Source: Lysobacter capsici (GTDB lineage Bacteria; Pseudomonadota; Gammaproteobacteria; Xanthomonadales; Xanthomonadaceae). From it: DNA of 64,000 nt. The stretch lies in assembly GCF_014779555.2 (NCBI RefSeq), contig NZ_CP094357.1, forward strand, positions 5,146,001-5,210,000, read 5' to 3'. Position numbers and translations under genes: made by a program. The notes under the pieces are model-generated. The model saw only the letters and a program-made list of their open reading frames with translations, searched no databases and was not told the DNA's origin. Below are positions 63,679-64,000 of the stretch, in pieces (position 1 is the first letter of the stretch; each line of letters starts with the position of its first letter).

Positions 63679-63763
63679 GGCCGCGTTCCGTCGTAAATCA
63701 CCCGCGCTGTTTCAGCGATCGGCAACGGCATCGCCGATCCCGTTGCGTGACCGAAAAGCGAAC

Positions 63764-64000
63764 TCATTCTTCCGACGGTCCCCACGATGCTTTCGCCAGC
63801 GGGATCCGCGCCTTGCGCAGGATCGCGTTCAATGCGGCCTGACTGCCCATCGAGTAGGTCTGGCCGTCGGAGCTGTTTTCCTCGTCGCCGTCGATGACGA
63901 CCCGAACCTGTCCGCACTGGTAGCACAACAGCACGTCATAGCGCTTTCCGCCCGATACGAACGCGACGCCGTGCCGGTACTCGGGATGACACATAGAAGC
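63764..64000 (-). CDS. Partial gene, Cys-containing protein of unknown function
   Basis: The frame is open to the window edge. The first in-window ATG is at 63994 (MCHPEYRHGVAFV), but residues A-S before it are also open, so the true start may be outside. The 76 residues show HGVAFVSGGKRYDVLLCYQCGQVRVVIDGDEE with a CYQCG pair that could bind metal. Not recognised. Confidence 0.5.
   Translation of the reverse strand, partial: ASMCHPEYRHGVAFVSGGKRYDVLLCYQCGQVRVVIDGDEENSSDGQTYSMGSQAALNAILRKARIPLAKASWGPSEE

Overview
The window is GC-rich chromosomal DNA from a gammaproteobacterium, most likely a Lysobacter-type member of the Xanthomonadaceae. Supporting signs are the strong GC bias, several copies of a GTAGGAGC(T/G)(G/A)CGCAAG..CGACCGCG hairpin repeat and GGGAATC-type heptamer repeats of the kind found in xanthomonads, a GH18 chitinase, and the cell-wall gene set. 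The assignment comes from gene content and repeats and was not checked by a search.

Layout. 0-5.4 kb: hairpin repeats, then two secreted DUF11-type proteins sharing a C-terminal module. 5.4-10.1 kb: an efflux-type operon (HlyD/MacA-like adaptor, ATPase, two FtsX-like permeases). 10.2-16.2 kb: a membrane protein, two EamA exporters, a GNAT/Lrp divergent pair, a 70-residue protein with three 13-residue repeats, and an Ada-like methyltransferase. 16.5-21.5 kb (minus): prc, lipA, lipB and a ybeD-type gene. 21.7-26.3 kb: an FCP1-like HAD phosphatase, an SGNH hydrolase, a secreted Cys-containing protein, a large (181 bp arms) inverted repeat and a small membrane protein. 26.4-30.7 kb (minus): dacC, rlpA, mltB. 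30.9-52.5 kb: accessory DNA with many short orphan genes, a MazF/PemK-like toxin, a chitinase, and a lower-GC block with a KAP P-loop NTPase and a SEC-C/HNH-like protein. 52.7-59.6 kb: one small gene, then rodA, mrdA, mreD, mreC, mreB (minus). 59.9-64 kb: a PfkB kinase, an M61-like peptidase, a GH25 lysozyme and a partial gene.

How it fits together. On the minus strand the order mreB-mreC-mreD-mrdA-rodA | mltB-rlpA-dacC | ybeD-lipB-lipA matches the conserved enterobacterial order mrdA-rodA-rlpA-dacA-ybeD-lipB-lipA. It appears to be split here by two accessory blocks, about 22.5 kb between rodA and mltB and about 4.9 kb between dacC and ybeD. The core genes build and remodel peptidoglycan during elongation (MreBCD, PBP2, RodA, MltB, RlpA, DacC) and attach lipoate (LipA, LipB).

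The most unusual part is 41.4-50.3 kb. Six consecutive or near-consecutive minus-strand single genes (41627, 41993, 42539, 43097, 47161 and 50240 are their 3' ends) are each followed within about 30 bp by a diverged copy of one imperfect palindrome, with related half-copies nearby. This gene-plus-palindrome arrangement resembles a cassette array, although no canonical attC core and no integrase are visible. The KAP NTPase and SEC-C/HNH-like gene at its end are a plausible but untested two-gene defence module.
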